In this document: positions 1-6,389 of the stretch, piece by piece | Numbering within the stretch: position 1 is the first letter of the stretch | Layout: every line of letters starts with the position of its first letter | Origin: Candidatus Agathobaculum merdigallinarum | GTDB taxonomy: Bacteria; Bacillota; Clostridia; Oscillospirales; Butyricicoccaceae | DNA: 37,027 nucleotides | Reading direction: 5' to 3' | Assembly (NCBI GenBank): GCA_019115425.1 | Contig: DXDO01000099.1 | Coordinates: 1 to 37,027 of the forward strand | Notes under the pieces: model-generated | Told to the model about the DNA's origin: nothing | The model's input: only the letters and a program-made list of their open reading frames with translations | The model's database searches: none | Made by a program: the position numbers and the translations under genes

Positions 1-123
1 CATGTGATTGCCATGTCGGTCCTGCTGCTGAATCTCCGCAAGATTCAGAGCGCCCTTTTGCGGATTTTGGTGGTGCTGCTCGCCGTCTGGCTCCCTCTCA
101 GGAAATCGTCGTTTGTTCAGTAG
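1..123 (+). CDS. C-terminal end of a membrane protein (partial)
   Basis: Frame 1 is open from the first base of the window to a TAG at 121-123. It encodes about 40 residues containing two short hydrophobic stretches (AMSVLLLNL and LLRILVVLLAVWLPL) and ends in a basic tail. This looks like the last membrane segment of an integral membrane protein whose body lies outside the window, which is why the ORF track misses it. No family can be named from so little sequence. It converges on the DUF1540 pseudogene, and the two do not overlap if that gene is read in its ancestral frame. Confidence 0.4.
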   Translation, partial: HVIAMSVLLLNLRKIQSALLRILVVLLAVWLPLRKSSFVQ

Positions 124-149
124 ACATTATATACAATTTCGCGCAATTT

Positions 150-298
150 CTAACAATGGGTACACTGGGCAACCGTCGGATTGCTTCATGCGTGCCGACC
201 GTAATGCTGTCAAGCGCGCAATACTCCGCGCCGGCGCTGTGGCTTGCACACTGATTGACTGTGCAGCGTATTGCCTTATTGCAATGGGATTTATCCAT
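150..298 (-). pseudogene. DUF1540 small cysteine-rich protein, frameshifted
   Basis: The start is the ATG at 298, with GAGG eight bases upstream. The product begins MDKSHCNKAIRCTVNQC and continues SAGAEYCALDSITVGTHEA, a clear DUF1540 signature (small clostridial proteins, often duplicated, that probably bind metal through cysteines). At codon 39/40 (about 179-184) the frame slips. Read as is, it continues IRRLPSVPIV and stops at 98. Adding one base after GCA restores NPTVAQCTHC and a stop at 150, which recovers the family's usual NPTV.QCT.C ending. The restored product is 49 residues and no longer runs into the opposing gene at 123. A true one-base deletion or a sequencing error would both explain this. 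A sigma-G-like promoter lies just upstream. Confidence 0.75.
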
Positions 299-328
299 GA
301 GAAGGACCTCTTTTTTTGATTTCGGCAT

Positions 329-357
329 TAGTATGGTACGTTCGCAGAAGATTATAC
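329..357 (-). promoter_or_regulatory. Possible forespore (sigma-G/F-type) promoter for the DUF1540 gene
   Basis: On the minus strand GTATA (353-357) is followed after 17 bases by CATACTA (329-335), about 30 bases before the DUF1540 start. This resembles the sigma-G consensus (GNATA, then CATACTA). A TATAAT-like string in the same place could instead be a vegetative -10, but no good -35 accompanies it. Confidence 0.4.
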
Positions 358-410
358 GGCAAAATTCTTTTTGCATTTTTTCACAAGCATGTTTATGATC
401 GTTTTATCAA

Positions 411-439
411 AAGAAAAAGGAGACGCCCAAGGCATCTCC
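411..439 (-). terminator. Rho-independent terminator after the EFR1 gene
   Basis: Inverted repeat 419-427/431-439 with a three-base loop. Read on the minus strand it forms a 9-bp stem with one G-U wobble and is followed by TTTTTCTTTT. On the plus strand the same position would be a C-A mismatch, so it points to minus-strand termination. Confidence 0.7.
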
Positions 440-490
440 TTCACAAAGCACTTTATAAAAGCAATTTACAAACAGTTTTATCTCGAGCCC

Positions 491-1252
491 TCATTGCGAT
501 TGCCGATATTCCGGACATTGATAGCGCAGCTTTTTCCGGCTGGAACTGCCGTATTCAATGGCATGTACCGGACAGCCGCAGATACAGGCCATACAGTGCG
601 TGCAGTTCTTTCCCCAAACCGGCTTTCCGTCCACAAGCTGAATATTATGCAGCACACAGTCCGCCGCACACTTACCGCACCCAATACAAGAGTCTGTCGC
701 GTAAAACGGTTTTGCTTTAATGAAAAAACGGTAAAGCATAGTATTAACTGGACCAGATTTAAATTTATCCAACAAGCCTGTTTTATGCGGCGGGAAATCC
801 TCTCCCCTACAGATATATTGGATACCGGATTCGATGCACAGACGGGCCTCTGCAATCATCTTCTGTGCCTGCGCCGGCTCAGGCGCGTGAAACAGCACAA
901 TATAATTTTCCGGCATGACGACTTGCAGCACGCCTTTCCAATTAAATCCTTTTTGGCGGCACAGCCGCATGATCCCCGTCTGCGCACACCCGATTTCACT
1001 GCCGCAGGTCATGACAAAGTATGCGGCGCGGCTGCCGGTAAAACTGCTCTTTCGCAAAAAATCCACAAAAACATGCGGCAGCTGCCAGCCGTATGTGGGG
1101 GCGACAAAAACCCACGGCTTATCAGAATGCAGCTGCGCCGTGCGGCGTTCGCGGATATAGGGAACCGCATCCGTCAAGCTGTCTCCCAGCTTATCCGCAA
1201 TCATCTGTGCGCAGTATCGGCTGTTGCCCGTACCAGAAAAATAAATAACCAT
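491..1252 (-). CDS. EFR1-family flavodoxin/ferredoxin protein
   Basis: The 253-residue protein joins a flavodoxin-like N-terminal half (FMN phosphate loop FSGTGNS at residues 5-11, then WVFVAPTYGWQLP) to a C-terminal module with two 4Fe-4S motifs (CIGCGKCAADC and CTHCMACICGCP, about residues 188-225). This architecture is the EFR1 ferredoxin family of anaerobes, soluble electron carriers whose partners are mostly unknown. The start ATG at 1252 has GAGGAG six bases upstream. It lies 48 bases after the peptide-deformylase-like gene on the same strand and is followed by a terminator, so the two may form an operon. Confidence 0.9.
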   Translation of the reverse strand: MVIYFSGTGNSRYCAQMIADKLGDSLTDAVPYIRERRTAQLHSDKPWVFVAPTYGWQLPHVFVDFLRKSSFTGSRAAYFVMTCGSEIGCAQTGIMRLCRQKGFNWKGVLQVVMPENYIVLFHAPEPAQAQKMIAEARLCIESGIQYICRGEDFPPHKTGLLDKFKSGPVNTMLYRFFIKAKPFYATDSCIGCGKCAADCVLHNIQLVDGKPVWGKNCTHCMACICGCPVHAIEYGSSSRKKLRYQCPEYRQSQ

Positions 1253-1300
1253 GGTTTTCTCCTCAAATCAATAATTTTTCAGCATGTAAATCACACAAAA

Positions 1301-1711
1301 TCAGATGATGATACCATTGCAGTGGTCGATCTCATGCTGGATGATCTGTGCGGTCCAGCCGGTAAATGTTTTCAAGCGCTCCTGAAACTTTTCATTCTGC
1401 CAGCGCACCTTGATCGACTTCCAGCGTTTGGTTTTCCGCGTTCCCGTTAAGGAAAGGCAGCCCTCCTCCGCCTCGTATGGTTCGGATTTTTTGACAATCT
1501 CGGCGTTGAATATCACCATATATTCTCCCTCGTTGTCAAACACGATAATCCGCTTGTTCACGCCGATCATATTCGCCGCCATTCCGACGCAGCCCGCCCG
1601 ATGCGCCCGCAGTGTCTCCAGCAGATCCGCTGCAACCGGCAGATCTGCCGGCGCAGCCGGTTCAGCCTTTTGCGACAGGAAGGCAATATCTTTCATAATT
1701 TCCTTTACCAC
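1301..1711 (-). CDS. Peptide deformylase-like protein with altered motif 1
   Basis: The 136-residue protein has peptide deformylase motif 2 (EEGCLSL, metal-binding Cys) and motif 3 (QHEIDH, two metal-binding His and the catalytic Glu). It is therefore expected to bind a metal and remove the formyl group from nascent peptides. Motif 1, normally GxGLAAxQ, reads VGMAANM here, so the oxyanion-hole Gln is replaced by Met. Short clostridial homologues share this form, which I recall as a second paralogue beside the housekeeping Def. It is shorter than typical Def (about 150-170 residues) and ends soon after motif 3. The start is GTG 1711 with AAAAGGAG about eight bases upstream. Activity is uncertain. 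Confidence 0.8.
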   Translation of the reverse strand: MVKEIMKDIAFLSQKAEPAAPADLPVAADLLETLRAHRAGCVGMAANMIGVNKRIIVFDNEGEYMVIFNAEIVKKSEPYEAEEGCLSLTGTRKTKRWKSIKVRWQNEKFQERLKTFTGWTAQIIQHEIDHCNGIII

Positions 1712-1744
1712 CGGTTATGCTCCTTTTGAAACAGTCTCAAGTAT

Positions 1745-1776
1745 AGTATAGCATACAGCCGTGCAAATTGCACGGC
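1745..1776 (-). promoter_or_regulatory. Extended -10 promoter with a 19-bp palindrome, for the deformylase-like gene
   Basis: On the minus strand TGC-TATACT forms an extended -10 (1745-1753). The region where a -35 would lie is occupied by a perfect palindrome, GCCGTGCAA-A-TTGCACGGC (1758-1776). No good -35 is seen. The palindrome could be a repressor or activator site, and it also lies upstream of the divergent DUF1905 gene. Confidence 0.45.
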
Positions 1777-1799
1777 CTTTGCTGCATTGGGAAGATCTG

Positions 1800-1829
1800 C
1801 TGTCAAAATGCTCTGATTTCTGTTATACT
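1800..1829 (+). promoter_or_regulatory. Promoter of the DUF1905/Imm5-like operon
   Basis: CTGTCA (1800-1805), an 18-base spacer and TATACT (1824-1829) match a sigma-A promoter. It sits about 28 bases before the DUF1905 start codon. Confidence 0.5.
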
Positions 1830-1857
1830 GGTCTTAGAACCAAATCAGGAGGACTCC

Positions 1858-2130
1858 ATGGACAAACAGTATGCGTTTGATGCACAACTGAAAAAAGTGC
1901 CCGATATAGACGGCGCCTATGTAGAAATCCCTTTCGATGTCAAAAAGGAATTCGGTAAATGCCGCGTTCCGGTGCATGCAACCTTTGACGGCGAGCCATA
2001 CGATGGGCAGCTGGTCCGGATGGGCACCCCCTGTCATATTATCGGCGTACGCAAGGATATCCGTGCAAAAATCGGGAAGCAGCCCGGAGATTTCATCCAT
2101 GTGACACTGCGCAAACGGAATACCACATAA
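1858..2130 (+). CDS. DUF1905 domain protein
   Basis: The start was moved from the track's 1768 to ATG 1858, because AGGAGG lies at 1847-1852 and a promoter sits between the two starts. The 90-residue product is almost entirely a DUF1905 domain, a small predicted beta-barrel, with the typical pattern [13 protein letters not shown], then VPVHATFDG, then [15 protein letters not shown]. The biochemical role of the family is unknown. It is followed after 17 bases by an Imm5-like gene and is probably co-transcribed with it. Confidence 0.85.
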   Translation: MDKQYAFDAQLKKVPDIDGAYVEIPFDVKKEFGKCRVPVHATFDGEPYDGQLVRMGTPCHIIGVRKDIRAKIGKQPGDFIHVTLRKRNTT

Positions 2131-2147
2131 CAGGGAGAGAGAATGCC

Positions 2148-2672
2148 ATGGCAAAACTGAGGAAAATGCTGGGTCAGGCTGATGACCCGCAAATTATTAC
2201 GCTGATGCGGCTGATCGAGACGCAAAGCAAGGACACGCTTGCCGCATGGGCTGCGGCCTGCGCAAAGGAAAGGTATCTCGAAATATATGAAAAGGCATAT
2301 CCGGATGATCGCCGTCTGCGCGAGCTGATCGACGCCGTCACAGCCTACCGGCATGGCAGCCTGACGCTGGCTCAGCTGAAGCCCTTACTTCGGCAGGCGC
2401 GCACCATTGCACAAGCGGCGGCTGCACCCGCTGCACAAGCTGCCGCGCGGGCAGTTTCCACCGCCTGTGCGGTTGTGCAAACGCCGACCAATGCGCTGGG
2501 CTTTGTATTCTATGGCGCGGCTGCCGTGGCTTATGACAAGGCGGGGCTGAACGCTTCCGAAGAGGAATATCATTCCCTCGCCGCAGCGGAATTTAATACA
2601 CTTGCCGCATCTCTGCGGGCCGCCTCGGTGCCGGAGGAAGCACACCCTGTCAAGATCAACTGGAACTGCTGA
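2148..2672 (+). CDS. Imm5-like putative immunity protein
   Basis: The 174-residue, alanine-rich, mostly helical protein resembles the Imm-5-like putative immunity family: WAAACAKERYLEIYEKAYPDDRR, then several Ala-rich helices, and the ending KINWNC. Members were named from toxin-immunity loci, but solitary copies are common and their role is untested. No toxin gene is nearby. The ATG at 2148 is preceded by AGGGAGAGA. It is second in a two-gene unit with the DUF1905 gene and is followed by a long terminator hairpin. The family assignment is from memory of sequence patterns. Confidence 0.65.
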   Translation: MAKLRKMLGQADDPQIITLMRLIETQSKDTLAAWAAACAKERYLEIYEKAYPDDRRLRELIDAVTAYRHGSLTLAQLKPLLRQARTIAQAAAAPAAQAAARAVSTACAVVQTPTNALGFVFYGAAAVAYDKAGLNASEEEYHSLAAAEFNTLAASLRAASVPEEAHPVKINWNC

Positions 2673-2720
2673 AAAAAGGAACCGGTGTGATATGCCGACC
2701 GCATATCACACCGGTTTCCT
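2671..2720. terminator. Bidirectional terminator between the Imm5-like and rrf2 genes
   Basis: A perfect 16-bp inverted repeat (2680-2695 and 2701-2716, loop CGACC). The minus-strand side is followed by a T-rich tail (TTCCTTTTTT), ideal for ending the rrf2 transcript. The plus-strand tail (TTTCCTTG) is weaker. Confidence 0.85.
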
Positions 2721-2769
2721 TGAATAGGACACTCTCATGAATATACTCCAACTTTTTGGACATTTTCAG

Positions 2770-3198
2770 TCAAATGGAGTAATTCAAAGTCTTATCTTGA
2801 TTTACCAATTCTTCCAATGTTACAGAGTCTACATACTGGTTTACCACATCGTACAGCCCTCGCCAAAAGCCCAGCGTAATACAGTCTGCCGCACGCGCGC
2901 ATTCGACCGGATCATGCTCCAGACAGGCCACCGGCGCAAGAGAGCCTTCGGTGATGCGCAGAATCTCGCCCACCGTATATTGCGCTGGGTGGCGGGCAAG
3001 CTGATAACCGCCCTGCGCACCGCGCGTGGAGGTCACAAGCCCTGCGCGCGATAGCTGCACGACAATTTGTTCCAGATATTTGGCGGAAACCTCCTGCCGC
3101 TTGGAAATGTCGCGCAGCGGGATGTAGCCGGCGGCGTCATGCTGCGCAAGATCGATCATCAGACGAAGTGCATATCTTCCCTTAGTCGAAATCTTCAT
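2770..3198 (-). CDS. Rrf2/IscR-family transcriptional regulator
   Basis: The protein has the Rrf2 winged-helix signature: MKISTKGRYALRLMIDLA, the recognition region VSAKYLEQIVVQLSRAGLV, and the wing STRGAQGGYQLAR. Three cysteines (CLEHDPVEC, then ADC) sit in the loop where IscR-type members hold an Fe-S cluster, with spacings of 7 and 5 residues. It may therefore sense iron-sulfur status, redox state or NO, which is inference. I chose ATG 3198 over the track's 3204, because AAAGGGG is seven bases upstream of 3198 and too close to 3204. It lies downstream of the GTPase-NYN gene on the same strand but has its own promoter with a candidate self-operator. Confidence 0.9.
   Translation of the reverse strand: MKISTKGRYALRLMIDLAQHDAAGYIPLRDISKRQEVSAKYLEQIVVQLSRAGLVTSTRGAQGGYQLARHPAQYTVGEILRITEGSLAPVACLEHDPVECARAADCITLGFWRGLYDVVNQYVDSVTLEELVNQDKTLNYSI
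2772..2784 (+). repeat. Second, inverted copy of the rrf2 13-bp repeat
   Basis: AAATGGAGTAATT on the plus strand is the exact reverse complement of the plus-strand sequence at 3230-3242 in the rrf2 promoter. Here it encodes the last residues (NYSI) and part of the stop codon of Rrf2. It may be a second operator or a coincidence under coding constraint. Confidence 0.5.
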
Positions 3199-3217
3199 AA
3201 GCATACCCCTTTACATC

Positions 3218-3246
3218 ATTATGCCACAAAATTACTCCATTTTCAA
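3218..3246 (-). promoter_or_regulatory. rrf2 promoter with operator-like repeat between -35 and -10
   Basis: On the minus strand TTGAAA (3241-3246), a 17-base spacer and CATAAT (3218-3223). The 13-mer AAATGGAGTAATT (3230-3242) starts at the edge of the -35 and fills much of the spacer. The same 13-mer recurs inverted at the end of the gene. This fits autorepression. Confidence 0.6.
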
Positions 3247-3262
3247 GCACAAATAAACCAAT

Positions 3263-5833
3263 TTAATCGCTTTGCAGGCTGCGGATCACATCCTCAATAT
3301 GTTGATTGGCCTGTTCAACCTCCCATTTCAGTTCTGTTGCGGACAGGCGCTCGGCGCCGTGTCCTAAAATAATCATCTGCTCCATGCCGTCCGACGTCGC
3401 CACGCGCACACGATGCTTGCGGGACAGATCATAGGATGCCTGCTCGATATACATATCCGCGGTTTCGGCTTCCCTGGTGTATACGATATGCAGCCCGTGC
3501 CGCTTTTCGATCGAGCCGACGCCGCCTTTGACCTTATACGCGTCAAACACGACGATCAAATGGCATTTCCGCACACTCTGGTAGTTGCTCAAAACGTTAA
3601 TCAGCGCTTCACGCGCCGCATTGATATCCTCGCCCGCGATATCGTGCAGCTCGTCCCATGCGAAAATGATGTTATATCCGTCCACAAGCAGATAATCATC
3701 CGCACGAATGCGGGTAACATATAACTGTTCCAGCGTTGCGGCCTTTTTGCGGCTTTGCTGAAAGGCCTCAAAGCTGCGGTTCTTGATCGGCCCGTAGGTG
3801 CGCTCAAACAGGGCGCGCAGCTCCTTGTCATCGTCCATCTCCGTGGAGGCCGCAGCGGACGAACGGCGTACTGATACCGGCTCGGACTCTTCCTCGGGCG
3901 TCAGCCGTATACCGGAATCCACATGCGCATGCGCGGCAACTTCATCCCATTTGACGACGTGGCCCGCACCATGCGAGCAGAAAACCGAATCCGCAAGATT
4001 GTCGGTGTCACGCTCGGCCTCATACCCAATCGCCTGAATCACCTGCGCCGCATTGTGGCAGGGTGCGTAGCCGTTTGCTGTACAGGACAGGCGGCCGCGT
4101 CCCCTGGTGTACGCCGCAACCTCAGTCCAGTAGTTGCGCATCGCAGCAACCGGCGCAGTGCCGGTCAGCACCGTGCTGTCTTTCTGCTGCTGGGGCGGGT
4201 CAAAGGTGCCGTCCATGCGTTGGATATCATTCATCGCGCGCCCGACATATTCATCCGGCAGTTCCAGCCGGAAAGCATAGTATGGTTCAAGCAAAATGCT
4301 TTCCGCCTGCATCAAGCCGTTGCGCACCGCACGGTAGGTCGCTTCACGGAAGTCGCCGCCTTCGGTATGCTTGACATGCGCACGCCCCGCCAACAGGGTG
4401 ATCTTCATATCCGTAACCGGAGCACCCGTCAGCACGCCGAGATGCGCTTTTTCCGCCAGATGGGTCAGCACCAGACGCTGCCAATTCAAATCCAGCGCAT
4501 CTGTCGGGCAGGACGAAGCGAACTGCATGCCGCTGCCCCGCTCTGCCGGCTCCAGCAGAAGATGCACCTCCGCATAGTGCCGCAGCGGCTCAAAATGCCC
4601 GATACCGATCACCGGCGCGGCAATCGTCTCCTTGTATACGATGCTGCCTTCGTCGAAAGTAACACTTACGCCAAAGCGCTCTGCAATCAGCCGGGTAAGC
4701 ACCTCAAGCTGCACCTCGCCCATGAGCCGCAGGTGGATTTCACCCAGCCGTTCGTTCCATACAACGCGAAGCTGCGGGTCCTCCTCTTCCAGCTGGCGCA
4801 GGTTTTGCAGCATGGCATGCACATCGCAGCCCTCCGGCAGATTCACCCGATAATTCAGCACCGGTTCGAGTATGGGCGGTATAACACCCGCTTCACTCCC
4901 CAATCCCGTGCCCGGACGGGTATGCGTCAGGCCGGTAACGGCGCACACCATACCCTGCTCGGCTTTTTCCACCGTCTGATACTTTTCGCCTGAATAGATA
5001 CGAATTTGATTAACTTTTTCCTGCCAGCCGCCGTCCTCCCCGCCGGTTAATTGCGTGCGCACTTCCAGCGTCCCTGCGGTGATCTTCAGATAAGACAGAC
5101 GGCTGCCCTGCGCATCCCGCGCAATCTTAAACACCCGCGCGCCGAAAGTATCCCCGCGCTGCGGCGGCCTGCCATATCGGTCGATCCCGTCAAGCAGCTC
5201 CCCCACACCATCCAATTTGAGCGCGGAGCCAAAATAACAGGGGAATATTTTTCGTGCGGCCGCCAGAGCCGCTATCTCGTTTTCTGCAACGGCTCCGGAT
5301 GCCAGATAGCGCTCCAGCAGCTCTTCATCGCACATGGCAACCTCTTCCGCCATACTGTCCGGCGCGCTGAAATCCACACAGTTCCCGCTCAGCCTGGATC
5401 TCAATTCTGCAAGAAGCGCGGCGCGATCCGTGCTCTGGATATCCATTTTATTGATGAAAATGAAAACAGGGATCCGATGCCGCTCCAACAGGCGCCACAG
5501 GGTTTCGGTATGGGCCTGCACGCCGTCTGTACCGCTGACTACTAAGACCGCATAGTCCAGCACCTGGAGCGTCCGCTCCATTTCCGCGGAAAAATCCACA
5601 TGTCCGGGGGTGTCCAGCAGTGTAACGGCTGTACCGGAAAGCGTCAGCTGCGCCTGCTTGGAGAAAATGGTGATGCCGCGTTCACGCTCCAGTGCAAACG
5701 TATCCAAAAAAGCATCCCGATGATCCACGCGCCCGAGTTTTTTCAAAGCGCCGGACTGAAACAGCATCGCTTCGGATAAAGTGGTTTTGCCGGCGTCTAC
5801 ATGGGCAAGAATACCGATTACTAGTCGTTTCAT
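3263..5833 (-). CDS. Tet(M)/EF-G-like ribosomal GTPase fused to a Rae1/YacP-type NYN nuclease
   Basis: This 856-residue protein has two parts. Residues 1 to about 638 match the length and order of Tet(M)-type ribosomal protection GTPases: P-loop GILAHVDAGKTT (7-18), switch I RGIT (52-55), DTPGH with the catalytic His (74-78), NKMD (128-131), then EF-G domains II-V. The domain IV tip, YSPVSTPADF in Tet(M)/Tet(O), reads KHTEGGDFREATYRAVR (about 488 on), so drug displacement cannot be assumed. After a polar linker of about 70 residues (639-711), residues 712-856 form an NYN domain like B. subtilis Rae1 (YacP), an endonuclease that cuts mRNA in the ribosomal A site: LLVDGYNII, VVFDAYKVKG, YTREAETADMYIE, VATSDGMEQ. 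The predicted acidic residues are kept. The likely role is a GTP-driven ribosome factor that cleaves mRNA, which is inference. SD GGGAAGG lies five bases before ATG 5833, and a clear promoter lies upstream. Confidence 0.9.
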   Translation of the reverse strand: MKRLVIGILAHVDAGKTTLSEAMLFQSGALKKLGRVDHRDAFLDTFALERERGITIFSKQAQLTLSGTAVTLLDTPGHVDFSAEMERTLQVLDYAVLVVSGTDGVQAHTETLWRLLERHRIPVFIFINKMDIQSTDRAALLAELRSRLSGNCVDFSAPDSMAEEVAMCDEELLERYLASGAVAENEIAALAAARKIFPCYFGSALKLDGVGELLDGIDRYGRPPQRGDTFGARVFKIARDAQGSRLSYLKITAGTLEVRTQLTGGEDGGWQEKVNQIRIYSGEKYQTVEKAEQGMVCAVTGLTHTRPGTGLGSEAGVIPPILEPVLNYRVNLPEGCDVHAMLQNLRQLEEEDPQLRVVWNERLGEIHLRLMGEVQLEVLTRLIAERFGVSVTFDEGSIVYKETIAAPVIGIGHFEPLRHYAEVHLLLEPAERGSGMQFASSCPTDALDLNWQRLVLTHLAEKAHLGVLTGAPVTDMKITLLAGRAHVKHTEGGDFREATYRAVRNGLMQAESILLEPYYAFRLELPDEYVGRAMNDIQRMDGTFDPPQQQKDSTVLTGTAPVAAMRNYWTEVAAYTRGRGRLSCTANGYAPCHNAAQVIQAIGYEAERDTDNLADSVFCSHGAGHVVKWDEVAAHAHVDSGIRLTPEEESEPVSVRRSSAAASTEMDDDKELRALFERTYGPIKNRSFEAFQQSRKKAATLEQLYVTRIRADDYLLVDGYNIIFAWDELHDIAGEDINAAREALINVLSNYQSVRKCHLIVVFDAYKVKGGVGSIEKRHGLHIVYTREAETADMYIEQASYDLSRKHRVRVATSDGMEQMIILGHGAERLSATELKWEVEQANQHIEDVIRSLQSD

Positions 5834-5862
5834 AGCTGCCTTCCCGTTGAGTATTTTGTTTT

Positions 5863-5891
5863 ATTATAGCAAAAAAGCTGCTTCGGTACAA
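5863..5891 (-). promoter_or_regulatory. Sigma-A promoter of the GTPase-NYN gene
   Basis: On the minus strand TTGTAC (5886-5891), a 17-base spacer and TATAAT (5863-5868), 29 bases before the start codon. The -10 is perfect. No leader peptide or attenuator of the Tet(M) kind fits in this short 5' region. Confidence 0.75.
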
Positions 5892-6045
5892 GACGCCCCT
5901 GATAGATATCGAAAAGTATATTTATCCCAAACTTCCATGCAAAAAGAACATTTTTCGCCTGGTTTTTCTATATTTCAAACGAAATACACAGCATTTGCCA
6001 TGAAGAACAGCAATTTCATCTTATATCGAACGATTTTGCGCACAT

Positions 6046-6052
6046 CATACTA
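6046..6052 (+). promoter_or_regulatory. Sigma-G-type -10 upstream of the SASP gene
   Basis: CATACTA, a perfect match to the forespore sigma-G -10, lies 40 bases before the SASP start codon. The expected -35 region (TTATATC, 6021-6027) fits the consensus poorly. The rest of 5892-6045 shows no feature. Confidence 0.45.
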
Positions 6053-6092
6053 TCAGCAAAACCCCAAAACGAAAACAAAGGAGAGAAAAATC

Positions 6093-6308
6093 ATGACGAA
6101 CACGAAAAATGGCTCCAATCAGGGTATGGTTCCGGAAGCTCGCGCTGCAATGGATCGCTTCAAGATGGAGGCGGCAGCCGAGGTTGGCGTGAACCTGAAG
6201 CAGGGCTATAACGGCGATCTGACCTCCCGTCAGGCCGGCTCGATCGGCGGCCAGATGGTCAAGAAGATGATCGAATCCTACGAGCAGAACCTCGCAAGCC
6301 AGGGCTAA
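6093..6308 (+). CDS. Alpha/beta-type small acid-soluble spore protein (SASP)
   Basis: The start was moved to ATG 6093 (track 5781), with AAAGGAGAG upstream. The 71-residue product has both SASP signatures: MEAAAEVGV, at the place where the germination protease GPR cuts the family, and the DNA-binding region QGYNGDLTSRQAGSIGGQMV followed by KKMI. Such proteins coat and protect DNA in dormant spores and supply amino acids on germination. The gene stands alone between a sigma-G-like -10 and a strong terminator, as usual for ssp genes. It is direct evidence that the organism makes endospores. Confidence 0.95.
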   Translation: MTNTKNGSNQGMVPEARAAMDRFKMEAAAEVGVNLKQGYNGDLTSRQAGSIGGQMVKKMIESYEQNLASQG

Positions 6309-6322
6309 GCTGCCAAAACAGC

Positions 6323-6362
6323 AAGGGCGCGGTTTCCAAGAAATATTGGAAACCGCGCCCTT
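6323..6362. terminator. Bidirectional terminator between the SASP gene and ptsI
   Basis: A perfect 16-bp inverted repeat (6323-6338 and 6347-6362) with an 8-base loop and GC-rich arms. It lies between two convergent genes, 14 bases after the SASP stop and 27 bases beyond the ptsI stop. Confidence 0.9.
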
Positions 6363-6389
6363 ATTTAATACCATATGCACAGAGTTCAA

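Noticed and set aside
98-376. 92-codon reading of the DUF1540 region
   Set aside because: The upstream extension crosses the promoter, and the downstream part is out of the ancestral frame. The family match ends exactly at the proposed frameshift.
3263-5833. Plain tetracycline-resistance gene
   Set aside because: The GTPase core is related, but the domain IV loop differs, an NYN nuclease is attached, and there is no leader-attenuator or mobile-element context.
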